This document shows positions 54,547 to 62,855 of a stretch of DNA of 64,000 nucleotides, in pieces. The notes under the pieces are model-generated. The model did no database searches and had not been told where the DNA came from. It saw only the letters and a list, made by a program, of their open reading frames with translations. Numbering within the stretch: position 1 is the stretch's first letter; each line of letters opens with the position of its first letter. The DNA comes from Planctomycetota bacterium (GTDB lineage Bacteria; Planctomycetota; UBA1135; GCA-002686595). The stretch is taken from positions 62,001 to 126,000 of the forward strand of contig JACKHV010000006.1 of NCBI GenBank assembly GCA_020638835.1, written 5' to 3'. Made by a program: the position numbers and the translations under genes.

Positions 54547-55689
54547 ATGCCGCCCTTGGACCGCGATCAACGCATCCAGACCACTTGCTTGCTGATCCTC
54601 AGCGGCGTCGCGATCGCTCTGTCGCTGTACTGGCTGAAGGGCGTGATGGTCCCCTTCGTGCTGGCGGTGTTCCTGAGCTTCGCGCTCGCTCCGCTGATCG
54701 ACGTGCTGATCCGACGCGCACGCTTCCCGCGCGCCGTGGCGCTCGGCGTCACCGTCACCCTGGCCCTTGCGCTGATGATGCTGTTCGGCGGCCTGGTGAC
54801 GAACTCGATCCGCAACATGGCGCCGAACCTCGACCGCCTCGAGACAGGGATCGTCGACCTGCTCGACGGCGTCGCATCGAAGCTGCACCTCGACGAGCTG
54901 CAGGACTCGATCGCCGAGTGGACGCGCGACGAGGGCCCGGCGGCCGACTCTGGCGCCGTCGCCGACTCGACGACGCCGGACGTCGCGGACGAGAACGCCG
55001 ACGCCGGGGGCACCGAGCTCGAGGGGAGCCCCTCGCTGATCGCGGCCATCGGGCGCCGCGTCGTCCCGGCGATCGGCAACGTCCTGAACGGCATCACGAC
55101 CCTGCTCTCGAAGTCGGTGCTCGTGATGATCTTCCTGATGTTCCTGCTCGGCGGCCGGCAGAACTTCGACATCCGCGAGAACCGCACGACCCTCGGCGTC
55201 GTGGAGCGGCAGGTCCGCAGCTACCTGCTGACCAAGATCATCGCCTCGCTCGCGACCGGCGTGCTGACCGCGATCGCCCTGCGCATGATCGGCGTGCCCA
55301 GCGCGATGCTGTTCGGACTGCTGGCCTTCCTGCTGAACTTCATCCCGAGCATCGGTTCGATCCTCGCGGCCCTGCTGCCGGTCCCGATGGCGCTGATCAC
55401 CTTCGACCTCGGCACCTCGTCCGGGATCGTCAGCGTGATCCTCACGCTCGCGGTGCCCGGCTCGATCCAGTTCCTGATCGGCAACGTGATCGAGCCGAAG
55501 GTCATGGGGGACTCGCTCGATCTGCACCCCGTGGTCGTGATGCTCTCGCTGATCTTCTGGGGCACGATCTGGGGCCCGATCGGGATGCTCCTCGCCACGC
55601 CGATCACGGCCGTCATCCGGCTGATGCTGGAGAAGCTGGAGCCGACGCAACCCATCGCCAGGGCCATGTCGGGCAAGTTGGGCGGCTGA
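54547..55689 (+). CDS. AI-2E family (PerM-like) membrane protein
   Basis: 380 residues, CGGAGG before the ATG. About eight membrane helices in the family order: two pairs near 12-60, a charged loop of about 110 residues (rich in Asp/Glu and Ala), then VLVMIFLMFLLGG, LLAFLLNFIPSIGSILAALL and IWGPIGMLLATPITAVI near the end. The motif FIPSIGSILA and GNVIEPKVMG are characteristic. Exporters of this family are often called AI-2E transporters, but true substrates are mostly unknown. Confidence 0.9.
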   Translation: MPPLDRDQRIQTTCLLILSGVAIALSLYWLKGVMVPFVLAVFLSFALAPLIDVLIRRARFPRAVALGVTVTLALALMMLFGGLVTNSIRNMAPNLDRLETGIVDLLDGVASKLHLDELQDSIAEWTRDEGPAADSGAVADSTTPDVADENADAGGTELEGSPSLIAAIGRRVVPAIGNVLNGITTLLSKSVLVMIFLMFLLGGRQNFDIRENRTTLGVVERQVRSYLLTKIIASLATGVLTAIALRMIGVPSAMLFGLLAFLLNFIPSIGSILAALLPVPMALITFDLGTSSGIVSVILTLAVPGSIQFLIGNVIEPKVMGDSLDLHPVVVMLSLIFWGTIWGPIGMLLATPITAVIRLMLEKLEPTQPIARAMSGKLGG

Positions 55690-55825
55690 GTCGCGCCCAG
55701 AGCGCCGCGAGCGCGCCGATCGCCCCCGCCGGTGAGTCCGGACTGTGAGGATTCCGCCTCCTCAGGCATGATGGGGTAGGCGCCGGCTCCGGCGTCGTCC
55801 GTCAGGGTGTTGCGAGGATCCGCCC

Positions 55826-56893
55826 ATGCTCTACCTCTCTTTCTGTCTCGTCTGTACGTCGATCGCGACCGGCACCCCGGAGTCCGCTCCGCCCACCGTC
55901 GATGCCGCTGTCGCCGGTCCGACACCCGAGGCCGTCGCCGGCAGATACAAGGTCTACCGCAACTGGGAGTTCACGCTGCCCCAGGAGCGCTGGACGCCGG
56001 TCGGTGAGGGGCTCGCCTTCGAGGGCTTCGGCAGCGGGAGCTTCCGCGCCGCCCTGGACGGCACGGCGCTGCTCCTCGACACGGACGGCGACGGCGAGAC
56101 GGACCTGCGCATCGCGGCGGAGGACACGAAGGACGGCAAGACGCCGCTCGTGGTCTTCCACGACGCGGACTCCGACTTGCGCCGCGCGGTGCGCGTCGGC
56201 GATCGCGGCGGCTGGCACTACGCGCCGGCGGGCGCCGTCACCGCGAGCTGGCACGGTACGACCGTCAAGGTCATCGACCAGAACGGCGACGGGCGCTTCG
56301 ACGGCATCGGCGAGGACGCCCTGGTGGTCGGGCGCGGCGAGAGCGCGTGCTACCTATCGGAAGCGATCAACGTGGCGGGGGACCTGTTCCGCCTCGAAGT
56401 GGCCGCCGACGGCTCGGAACTGCGTTTCTCGCCCTACGACGGCGAGGTCGGCGTGCTCGACGTCCACGGCGGCTACAAGACCGAAGCCAAGCTCGGCCGC
56501 GTCGTCGTGCGCGACACGAAGGGGCGCTACTCCTTCGACCTCGGCAAGGCGACCGAAGGCCTGCGCGTCCCCGCCGCCGACTACCGCCTCGAGGACGCCG
56601 TCGTGGTCCTCGGCAAGGGCTCGGTGGAAGTGCAACGCGGCAAGCTCCCGGCGATGCACGTCGCGAAGGACGCGCGCTACGAGCTCGACTGGGGCGGACC
56701 GCTCGAGGCGACCTTCGACTACGCCCGCGTCGACGGGCAGCTGCGCTTCGACCCGCTGGCCGTCTGGTACACCGGTCGCGGCGGCGAACGCTACACCGGA
56801 TGGAACCCGCGCGGATCGTCACCGAAGTTCGTGGTGAAGGACAAGCAGACCGGGGACGTGCTCGTCGACGCCGTCTTCCCCGGTAGTTGCTGA
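55826..56893 (+). CDS. Secreted protein with calcium-binding-like loops, unknown function
   Basis: 355 residues, GAGGA 7 bases before ATG. A hydrophobic start (MLYLSFCLVCTSIATG) suggests export. Two DxDxDG-type loops, DTDGDGETDLRI near 92 and DQNGDGRFDGIGED near 157, look like calcium sites of EF-hand or dockerin style. The C-terminal half is beta-rich with no named motif. The downstream gap of 259 bases to the next gene contains a hairpin. Confidence 0.78.
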   Translation: MLYLSFCLVCTSIATGTPESAPPTVDAAVAGPTPEAVAGRYKVYRNWEFTLPQERWTPVGEGLAFEGFGSGSFRAALDGTALLLDTDGDGETDLRIAAEDTKDGKTPLVVFHDADSDLRRAVRVGDRGGWHYAPAGAVTASWHGTTVKVIDQNGDGRFDGIGEDALVVGRGESACYLSEAINVAGDLFRLEVAADGSELRFSPYDGEVGVLDVHGGYKTEAKLGRVVVRDTKGRYSFDLGKATEGLRVPAADYRLEDAVVVLGKGSVEVQRGKLPAMHVAKDARYELDWGGPLEATFDYARVDGQLRFDPLAVWYTGRGGERYTGWNPRGSSPKFVVKDKQTGDVLVDAVFPGSC

Positions 56894-57058
56894 GGCCGCG
56901 GTTGGGTACCGGTCGCCGTGAGCGTGCCGGATCGAGTCGCGATCGAAGTCAGCATGGAAGTCGACAACTGGGGATTCGGGCAAGTCACCGGATCGCCGCT
57001 ACGCACCGAATAGACACCGTCCGCGGCCGATCGCCGCGCCGCACAATCAGCATCGGGG

Positions 57059-57087
57059 GGCCCGCCGGAGCTCTATCTCCGCGGGCC
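57059..57087 (+). terminator. Hairpin between the calcium-loop protein gene and the Bat-like operon
   Basis: Arms GGCCCGCCGGAG and CTCCGCGGGCC pair with one bulged base around CTCTAT. It lies 166 bases past the stop at 56893 and 66 bases before the GTG at 57153, so it could instead lie in the operon leader. TTCC follows, a weak tail. No other element was seen in 56894-57152. Confidence 0.4.
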
Positions 57088-57152
57088 TTCCGCACGTACC
57101 CGCCGGGTTCCCCGCCCGCGAACCACTCTCCCCCCGCACACCGCATGCTCTC

Positions 57153-59453
57153 GTGATCGAGCGCTCTCTTCGTCTCCTCGCGCTGTTCGTCGGCGCCGCG
57201 CTCTGGCTCTGCGCCGGGCCGAACGCCCACGCGCAGGCCGCGCAACAGGGTCGCATCCCGGTCAAGCTCGTCGCCGGGCGCCTGGTCGCGCGCTGCGACG
57301 TCTCGACGGAGGTTCGTCGCATCCCGGTCAACCTGTTCGTCGAGTACGACAACCCCTGCGGACTCGAGCTGCACAACCGCGCGGCCGACCCGCTGAAGAC
57401 CGAGCTGCCCGACGGCTCGCAGCGCACGATCACGATCCACTTCCAGGGCGGCGAGATGTTCGTTCCCGGGCGCGAGCTGGGCGACGAGGACGAGCTCGAG
57501 GCGTTCACGAAGTGGTACTCGACCGAGCTCGGTGACAACGCGGTGGTCGGCACCATCGGCGCGGCGGTGCTCGCGAACTACCACCTCGTCTTCGACCTGG
57601 GTGCCGGCGCGATCGAGTACGGCCCGCCGCTCGCGCGCAGTGCCGAACACGTCGTCGCTCCGTCCGGCGGGGCGAGCGTGCCGGTCAGCATCAAGAACGA
57701 GATGGTCTGGCTGCCCGTGCTGCTCGACGACGGCGTGCCGCGCACCATGGCGCTCGGGACGTCGCGCTACGACACGATCGTCGACGAGGACTTCTGCGAG
57801 CTGCGCGGGCACCCCGCCGGCGACATCGGATCCGCGCGCATCGGCGACTGCGACCTCTCCGACTACGTCGCGCTGCGTCCCGCGCCCGTCCCGTTCACGC
57901 ACCGCGACGGCGCGCTCGGCGTGCTGGGCAGCGGTCTGCTGCAGAAGCTGCGCGTCGAAGTCGACCGCGCGAACCGCTGGGTGACGATCACGCCGGTCGC
58001 CGAGCCGGAGTTACCCGTCGCCGACCGCGCCTTCTTCGAGGCGCTCGTCAGCGAGGACTCGGAACAGGTGCTCGCGTACCTGGACGCCTATCCCGAGTCG
58101 CGCTGCGCCGCCGAAGCGGCGGACCTCCTGCTCGACCAACTCGTCGCCGAGGGCTTCGAGGACGAACAGCTCGACGACGCGCTGACCTGGATCGACCGCA
58201 CTTGCCAGCCCGACTTGCGCGCGACCGCGGCGCTCGAGCGCATGAAGGAACTGCTGGGGCTCGGGCTCACCGCCGCCGCCGTGCGCGCGGGCGAGCTGGG
58301 CGTCGAGGGCGGACGCGACGATCGCTACCCCGACGCCGTGCACCAACTGCACGCGCAGCTCGGCACGATCCTGCTCGACGCCGGCGAATCCCGCGAAGCG
58401 TGGAAGCATCTGCTGTCGGCAGCCTTCGGTCTGCCCGAGGACGGCATGGTGAACCTGCAGCTCGGGCGCTTCTACGAGCAAGAAGGCCGCTATCGCCGCG
58501 CGTTCTCGCGCTACGTGCAAGCCGTCATCCAGCCCGAGAGCAGCCCGCGCGCGATGGAAGGTCTCGTGCGCCTGCAGGCCGTGATGAACCCCGACGAAGC
58601 GCTCAGCATCGACCTGATCGAGCGCTTGATCGCCGGAAAGGTCGAAGGATTCGGCGCGGCCACGAAGTACGAGTTCACCCCCGAGACGGACACGAACCGC
58701 GTGGTCCTGATCGAACACCTCACGAACGCGCACGAGGAGTTCGCGAACGGCGGGGCGCTGGCGCTGGAAGGCGTGCTCGACCACTTCGAGAGGGACAACG
58801 TCGCGGTGATCAGCTTCCACATGTCGACGCCCCAGCCGGACCCGCTGCACAACGCCGCCGCGCGCCGCGCCGACCTGTTGCACGATGCGCAGGAGTCGGT
58901 GTTCGTCGTCAACGGACGCGCGCGCGTTCCGGGGCGCGCCAGGACGCGGCAGAAGGAAGAGGTCTACGGCGCACTGCGCAGCGCCGTGATCGCCGAGCTC
59001 AGGAGGCCTTCTGACTACGAGCTGCAGGTCGACGCCCACGTGAAGGACGGCGTCGTCTCCGGTGAAGTCGTCGTCGAAGGCCCCGAAGCGGCGGGCATCA
59101 AGCTCGAGCTGTGGCTCGTCGAGCGCGGCGTGCTGTTCCCCGGCAAGTCGAAGGTCGTGATCCACCGCATGGTCGTCCGCGACGCGCTGCTCGACTCGGT
59201 GCGCGGCGAGACCTTGGCGATCGGCGCCGACGGCAAGATGACGCGCAGCTTCTCGCGCTCGCTGGCGGACGTTCGCAGCGCGAACGAAGCCTACCTGCTC
59301 CAACGCCAGGCCGAGAAGTCGGAGCTGATCGAGCTCGTCTCCACGGCGATCGACCCCGGCCAGGTCTCCGTCGTCGCGGTCCTGCGCCGCAGCTTCACCG
59401 GTGAGGTCATGCAGGCGCGCTACGTCGAGGCGCCTCGGGAGGACGCAGAGTGA
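57153..59453 (+). CDS. Exported multi-domain TPR protein of the Bat-like operon
   Basis: 766 residues from GTG at 57153. Signal peptide (LLALFVGAALWLCAGPNAHA). Residues about 30-290 look like two aspartic-protease-type (retropepsin-like) lobes, but the expected DTG is replaced: ALGTSRYDTIVD suggests an inactive site. TPR-like helices follow (about 295-490; AFGLPEDGMVNLQLGRFYEQEG). The C-terminal part (about 510-700) resembles a thioredoxin-like Omp28 domain (VVLIEHLTNAHEEFANGGAL, VAVISFHMSTPQPDPL), without the usual CxxC. It is translationally coupled to the next gene. Role in envelope assembly is inferred from the operon. Confidence 0.8.
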   Translation: MIERSLRLLALFVGAALWLCAGPNAHAQAAQQGRIPVKLVAGRLVARCDVSTEVRRIPVNLFVEYDNPCGLELHNRAADPLKTELPDGSQRTITIHFQGGEMFVPGRELGDEDELEAFTKWYSTELGDNAVVGTIGAAVLANYHLVFDLGAGAIEYGPPLARSAEHVVAPSGGASVPVSIKNEMVWLPVLLDDGVPRTMALGTSRYDTIVDEDFCELRGHPAGDIGSARIGDCDLSDYVALRPAPVPFTHRDGALGVLGSGLLQKLRVEVDRANRWVTITPVAEPELPVADRAFFEALVSEDSEQVLAYLDAYPESRCAAEAADLLLDQLVAEGFEDEQLDDALTWIDRTCQPDLRATAALERMKELLGLGLTAAAVRAGELGVEGGRDDRYPDAVHQLHAQLGTILLDAGESREAWKHLLSAAFGLPEDGMVNLQLGRFYEQEGRYRRAFSRYVQAVIQPESSPRAMEGLVRLQAVMNPDEALSIDLIERLIAGKVEGFGAATKYEFTPETDTNRVVLIEHLTNAHEEFANGGALALEGVLDHFERDNVAVISFHMSTPQPDPLHNAAARRADLLHDAQESVFVVNGRARVPGRARTRQKEEVYGALRSAVIAELRRPSDYELQVDAHVKDGVVSGEVVVEGPEAAGIKLELWLVERGVLFPGKSKVVIHRMVVRDALLDSVRGETLAIGADGKMTRSFSRSLADVRSANEAYLLQRQAEKSELIELVSTAIDPGQVSVVAVLRRSFTGEVMQARYVEAPREDAE

Positions 59454-60949
59454 GTGCGGACGCGGAAGAACGCCGACAGCTCGGCGCGCGGTTCGACGAG
59501 CTCTACCGCCGCGGCTCGCGTGCGCGGCTCGCGCGCATCACGCGTCGCGCGCTGCCACGAGCCGTCGAAGCGGGGCTCTACGCCTCGCTCGTGCTTCCGC
59601 TGGGGCTGATCGCAACGGCCTTGCTCGCGCGCGCCGGCGGTCCGAACCCACGCGACTTCGGCTGGCTGCAAGCGCTCGCCGGCATGGCCGCGATCTCGGC
59701 CGCAGTCGTCGCGGTGCGCCTCTACGTCGCGCGCTCGCGCCCCGTCGAACGCGCCGAGGTGCTGGGCGAGTGCGATCGCCTGCTGGAAGCGGACGGCCGC
59801 CTGCTCGCCGCCGACGACTTCGTGCGCGCGGGCGCCACAGGACCCTTCGTCGCGGCGGCGCTCGAGGAAGGCCGCACGCAGCTCGACCGCGCGAACGGCT
59901 TGCAGTTCCCCGCAGGACCTGACGTGCCCGGCGTGCGCGCCCGCTCGTTCGTCGCCGCCGCCGCGGCGCTGATGCTCGCGTGGTTCGTCACGCGCGGCGA
60001 GGTTCCGCCGGTCGACCAACTCGCCGACACGGACACCGCGATCGTCCCGGCTCTCCCCACGAACCCCGAACAACACGTCCCCGAGAAGCCCGTCGAGTCG
60101 GAACCGCCCGCGCCGCAAGAACCGCGCGCCGATCAACCGACCAAGCCCGCGACGCGCGGCGAACGTGCCGAGCTCGCGTCGGAAGGCACGCCGCCGTCCG
60201 ACCACGTGAAGGACTCGAAGGGGCGCACCAAGGGCGGCCGTTCCTCCGCCGCGAAGTCTTCCTCCGGATCCGGCGCGTCGCGCGGTGCGCCGTCGAGCCA
60301 GTCGCAGGAGAGCGCGGAGTCCGAGGAGAAGGCGGCGCCGGGCAAGCGCCCGAAGGAAGGCAAGGCCGAAGAGCCTGAATCCGAGCGCAAGCAGGATGAA
60401 GACGCGTCCGGTGCCACCGCGGGCCGCGGATCCGGATCGGGCTCGACGAAGAACCCGGCGACCAGCGACTGGACCAGCAAGGACCACGTCGAAGCGCAGC
60501 CGGACGACGACCAGGGCGAGGACGCCGACGTCGACGACGAAGAGTCGGACTCCGAAGCGCGCGGCGGCGTGCAGCCCAGCCTGCGCGACCGGCGTCCGCC
60601 GGTGAACCGCGACCTGCAGATCGGCTTCGCCTCCGGTCGCCCCGATCCCGACGCGAACGGACGCGGCGGACCGTCGCCGCAGAAGAAGTCGCGCGGCGTC
60701 GCGTCGCTCGTGCTCGGCGTGCCGATCCCGGACCACATCAAGGGCCGGGCGAACCCCGGTCGCACCAAGGTCACGCAAGAACGCGTCGAACCCGAAGCGG
60801 AGGACTCGACACCCGCCGTGGCGGAGTCGCGGCGCGCGCGCGAGACCTCCGCAGGAACCATCGAGCGCCACGAACTCACGCCTTGGATGCGCGAGCTGGT
60901 GCGGAAGTACTTCGAACGCCCGGAGACGGCGAAAGAGACGACAGAATGA
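59450..60949 (+). CDS. Charged, low-complexity membrane protein of the Bat-like operon
   Basis: 499 residues from GTG at 59450, overlapping the previous stop. Two membrane helices near 40-65 and 72-92, an amphipathic segment with a third helix near 165-180, then a long low-complexity region (about 200-480) rich in Glu, Asp, Ser, Lys, Pro and Gly. A short conserved-looking C-terminus (RHELTPWMRELVRKYFERP) could bind a partner such as MoxR. Not recognised. Base use and composition differ only through the low-complexity part. Confidence 0.75.
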   Translation: MSADAEERRQLGARFDELYRRGSRARLARITRRALPRAVEAGLYASLVLPLGLIATALLARAGGPNPRDFGWLQALAGMAAISAAVVAVRLYVARSRPVERAEVLGECDRLLEADGRLLAADDFVRAGATGPFVAAALEEGRTQLDRANGLQFPAGPDVPGVRARSFVAAAAALMLAWFVTRGEVPPVDQLADTDTAIVPALPTNPEQHVPEKPVESEPPAPQEPRADQPTKPATRGERAELASEGTPPSDHVKDSKGRTKGGRSSAAKSSSGSGASRGAPSSQSQESAESEEKAAPGKRPKEGKAEEPESERKQDEDASGATAGRGSGSGSTKNPATSDWTSKDHVEAQPDDDQGEDADVDDEESDSEARGGVQPSLRDRRPPVNRDLQIGFASGRPDPDANGRGGPSPQKKSRGVASLVLGVPIPDHIKGRANPGRTKVTQERVEPEAEDSTPAVAESRRARETSAGTIERHELTPWMRELVRKYFERPETAKETTE

Positions 60950-61962
60950 GCATGCAAGGAACCGCCGAAGACGCCCGCCGAGCCGCACAGGAGTTCCGCG
61001 AGGTCGAGGGCAAGATCCGCGACCAGGTCGGCCGCATGATGGTGGGGCAGAGGGACGTGATCGACGGCGTCCTCGCCGCGCTGTTCGCCGGAGGGCACGT
61101 GTTGCTCGAAGGCGTGCCGGGGCTCGGCAAGACGATGCTCGTGCGCTCGCTCGGCGACGCCGTGCACCTCGCCTTCTCGCGCATCCAGTTCACGCCCGAC
61201 ATGATGCCCGCGGACATCCGCGGCACGCAGGTGCTGGTCGAGACCGAGGGCGGCGGACACGAGCTGCGCTTCCAAGAAGGACCACTGGTCGCGAATCTCG
61301 TGCTCGCCGACGAGATCAACCGCGCGACGCCCAAGACACAGTCCGCGCTGCTCGAGGCGATGCAGGAACGGCAGATCACCGTCGGCAAGGAGACGCGCAA
61401 GCTCCCCGAGCCGTACTGCGTGATGGCGACGCAGAATCCGGTCGAGCAGGAAGGCACCTACCCGCTGCCCGAAGCGCAGCTCGACCGCTTCCTCTTCAAG
61501 CTCGTCGTCGGTTACCCGGCCGAGGCGGAGTACCACGAGATCCTCGACCGCACGACGGGTTCCGAGACCGTGCGCATCGAACCGGTGTCCGACGCGGCGG
61601 AGATCCTGCGCCTGCGCGAAGTCGTTCGCTCCGTCCCGGTGCCCGAGACGACGAAGACCCACGCCGTGCGCCTCGTGGTGGCGACACAGCCCGGCGGCGA
61701 GTGGTCGCCCGACCTCGTGACCGAGTCGGTCGCGCTCGGGTCCAGCCCCCGCGGAGCGCAAGCGCTGTTGCTCGCCGGCAAGGTGCAGGCGCTGCGCGCG
61801 GGTCGGTTCGCGGTCTCGTGCGAAGACGTGCGCTCCGTCGCGCACGCCGTGCTGCGCCACCGCGTGATCCTGAACTTCCAGGGTCAGTCCGACGGCTTGA
61901 CGCCCGACGACGTCGTGAACGCGGTCCTGGCCCACGTCCCGGCGCCCGGCGACGCCGCCTGA
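60946..61962 (+). CDS. moxR: MoxR family AAA ATPase
   Basis: 338 residues, start overlapping the previous stop. Walker A GVPGLGKTML near 59-66, Walker B VLADEINRA near 120, sensor MATQNPVEQEG near 160 and the lid helices typical of MoxR. MoxR ATPases act as chaperones for proteins with VWA domains; the DUF58 and BatA-like genes follow. Membrane-associated assembly or maturation is likely. Confidence 0.95.
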   Translation: MSMQGTAEDARRAAQEFREVEGKIRDQVGRMMVGQRDVIDGVLAALFAGGHVLLEGVPGLGKTMLVRSLGDAVHLAFSRIQFTPDMMPADIRGTQVLVETEGGGHELRFQEGPLVANLVLADEINRATPKTQSALLEAMQERQITVGKETRKLPEPYCVMATQNPVEQEGTYPLPEAQLDRFLFKLVVGYPAEAEYHEILDRTTGSETVRIEPVSDAAEILRLREVVRSVPVPETTKTHAVRLVVATQPGGEWSPDLVTESVALGSSPRGAQALLLAGKVQALRAGRFAVSCEDVRSVAHAVLRHRVILNFQGQSDGLTPDDVVNAVLAHVPAPGDAA

Positions 61963-61970
61963 GTCGAGCC

Positions 61971-62855
61971 TTGGAAGCCCGAGACCTCTACGACGCCGAC
62001 TTCCTCGAGTCGCTCACGCGCCTGCGCATCATCGCGACGCGCGTGAAGGGCGGGGGACGTCACGCGGAACAGCGTTCGCGCGACCTGGGCTCGGGCTTCG
62101 ACTTCCGTGACTTCCGGCCGTACGCGCCGGGCGACGACCTGCGCGCGATCGACTGGAACATCTACAGCCGCCTCGGGCGCGTCTTCGTGCGCCTCTACGA
62201 GGAACTCGAGGACTTGCCGCTCTACGTGCTGCCGGACGTGTCGCGCAGCGCGTTCCTCGAGACGCCGCCGCGGGCGCGCGCCGGCTTGCGCGCCGGACTC
62301 GCGCTGTCGGCGATCAGCCTCAACCAACACGACTCGGTCGGCGTCTTCCCGTTCTCGGACGACCTGTCCGTGCTCGTGCGGCCCGCCGCCGGCAAGCGCC
62401 GAGTGCTGACGCTCGCGGAGCGCTTCGCGGCGATCGAGCCGGGCGGCGAGACCGACTTCGGCAAGTCACTCTCGCGCTTCGGCGCGCTTGGCCTGCGCGA
62501 AGGCCTCGTGGCGGTCGTCTCCGACTTCTTCGACCCGCGCGGCATCGACGCGGTCACGTCCGCGCTCGGCGCGCTGCGACATCGCTTGCTGCTCGTGCAG
62601 CTCACGCGCAAGACGGACCGCGATCCGGACCTCACCGGCGACCTGCGGCTCGTCGACTGCGAGTCGGGCGCGGCTGCGGACGTCTCGATCTCGGCGGCGA
62701 CGCTCGAGCGCTATCGCGCCGCCTACGACCGCTTCCAGGACGGCCTCACCAAGTTCGCGCGCCGCCGCGGCGCGGGCCTGCTGCAGCTCGACGCGGACGA
62801 AGAAGTCGTGCCGCAACTCGCCGCAGTCTTCGAGGGCGGAAGGTACGTCGCGTGA
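61971..62855 (+). CDS. DUF58 domain protein
   Basis: 294 residues from TTG at 61971, eight bases after the moxR stop. The core is SGFDFRDFRPYAPGDDLRAIDWNIYSR near 55, followed by a VWA-like part with DVSRSAF near 90 (a degenerate MIDAS, DxSxS). DUF58 proteins nearly always follow MoxR and are thought to be its client. No catalytic residues are known. The stop overlaps the GTG of the next gene. Confidence 0.92.
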   Translation: MEARDLYDADFLESLTRLRIIATRVKGGGRHAEQRSRDLGSGFDFRDFRPYAPGDDLRAIDWNIYSRLGRVFVRLYEELEDLPLYVLPDVSRSAFLETPPRARAGLRAGLALSAISLNQHDSVGVFPFSDDLSVLVRPAAGKRRVLTLAERFAAIEPGGETDFGKSLSRFGALGLREGLVAVVSDFFDPRGIDAVTSALGALRHRLLLVQLTRKTDRDPDLTGDLRLVDCESGAAADVSISAATLERYRAAYDRFQDGLTKFARRRGAGLLQLDADEEVVPQLAAVFEGGRYVA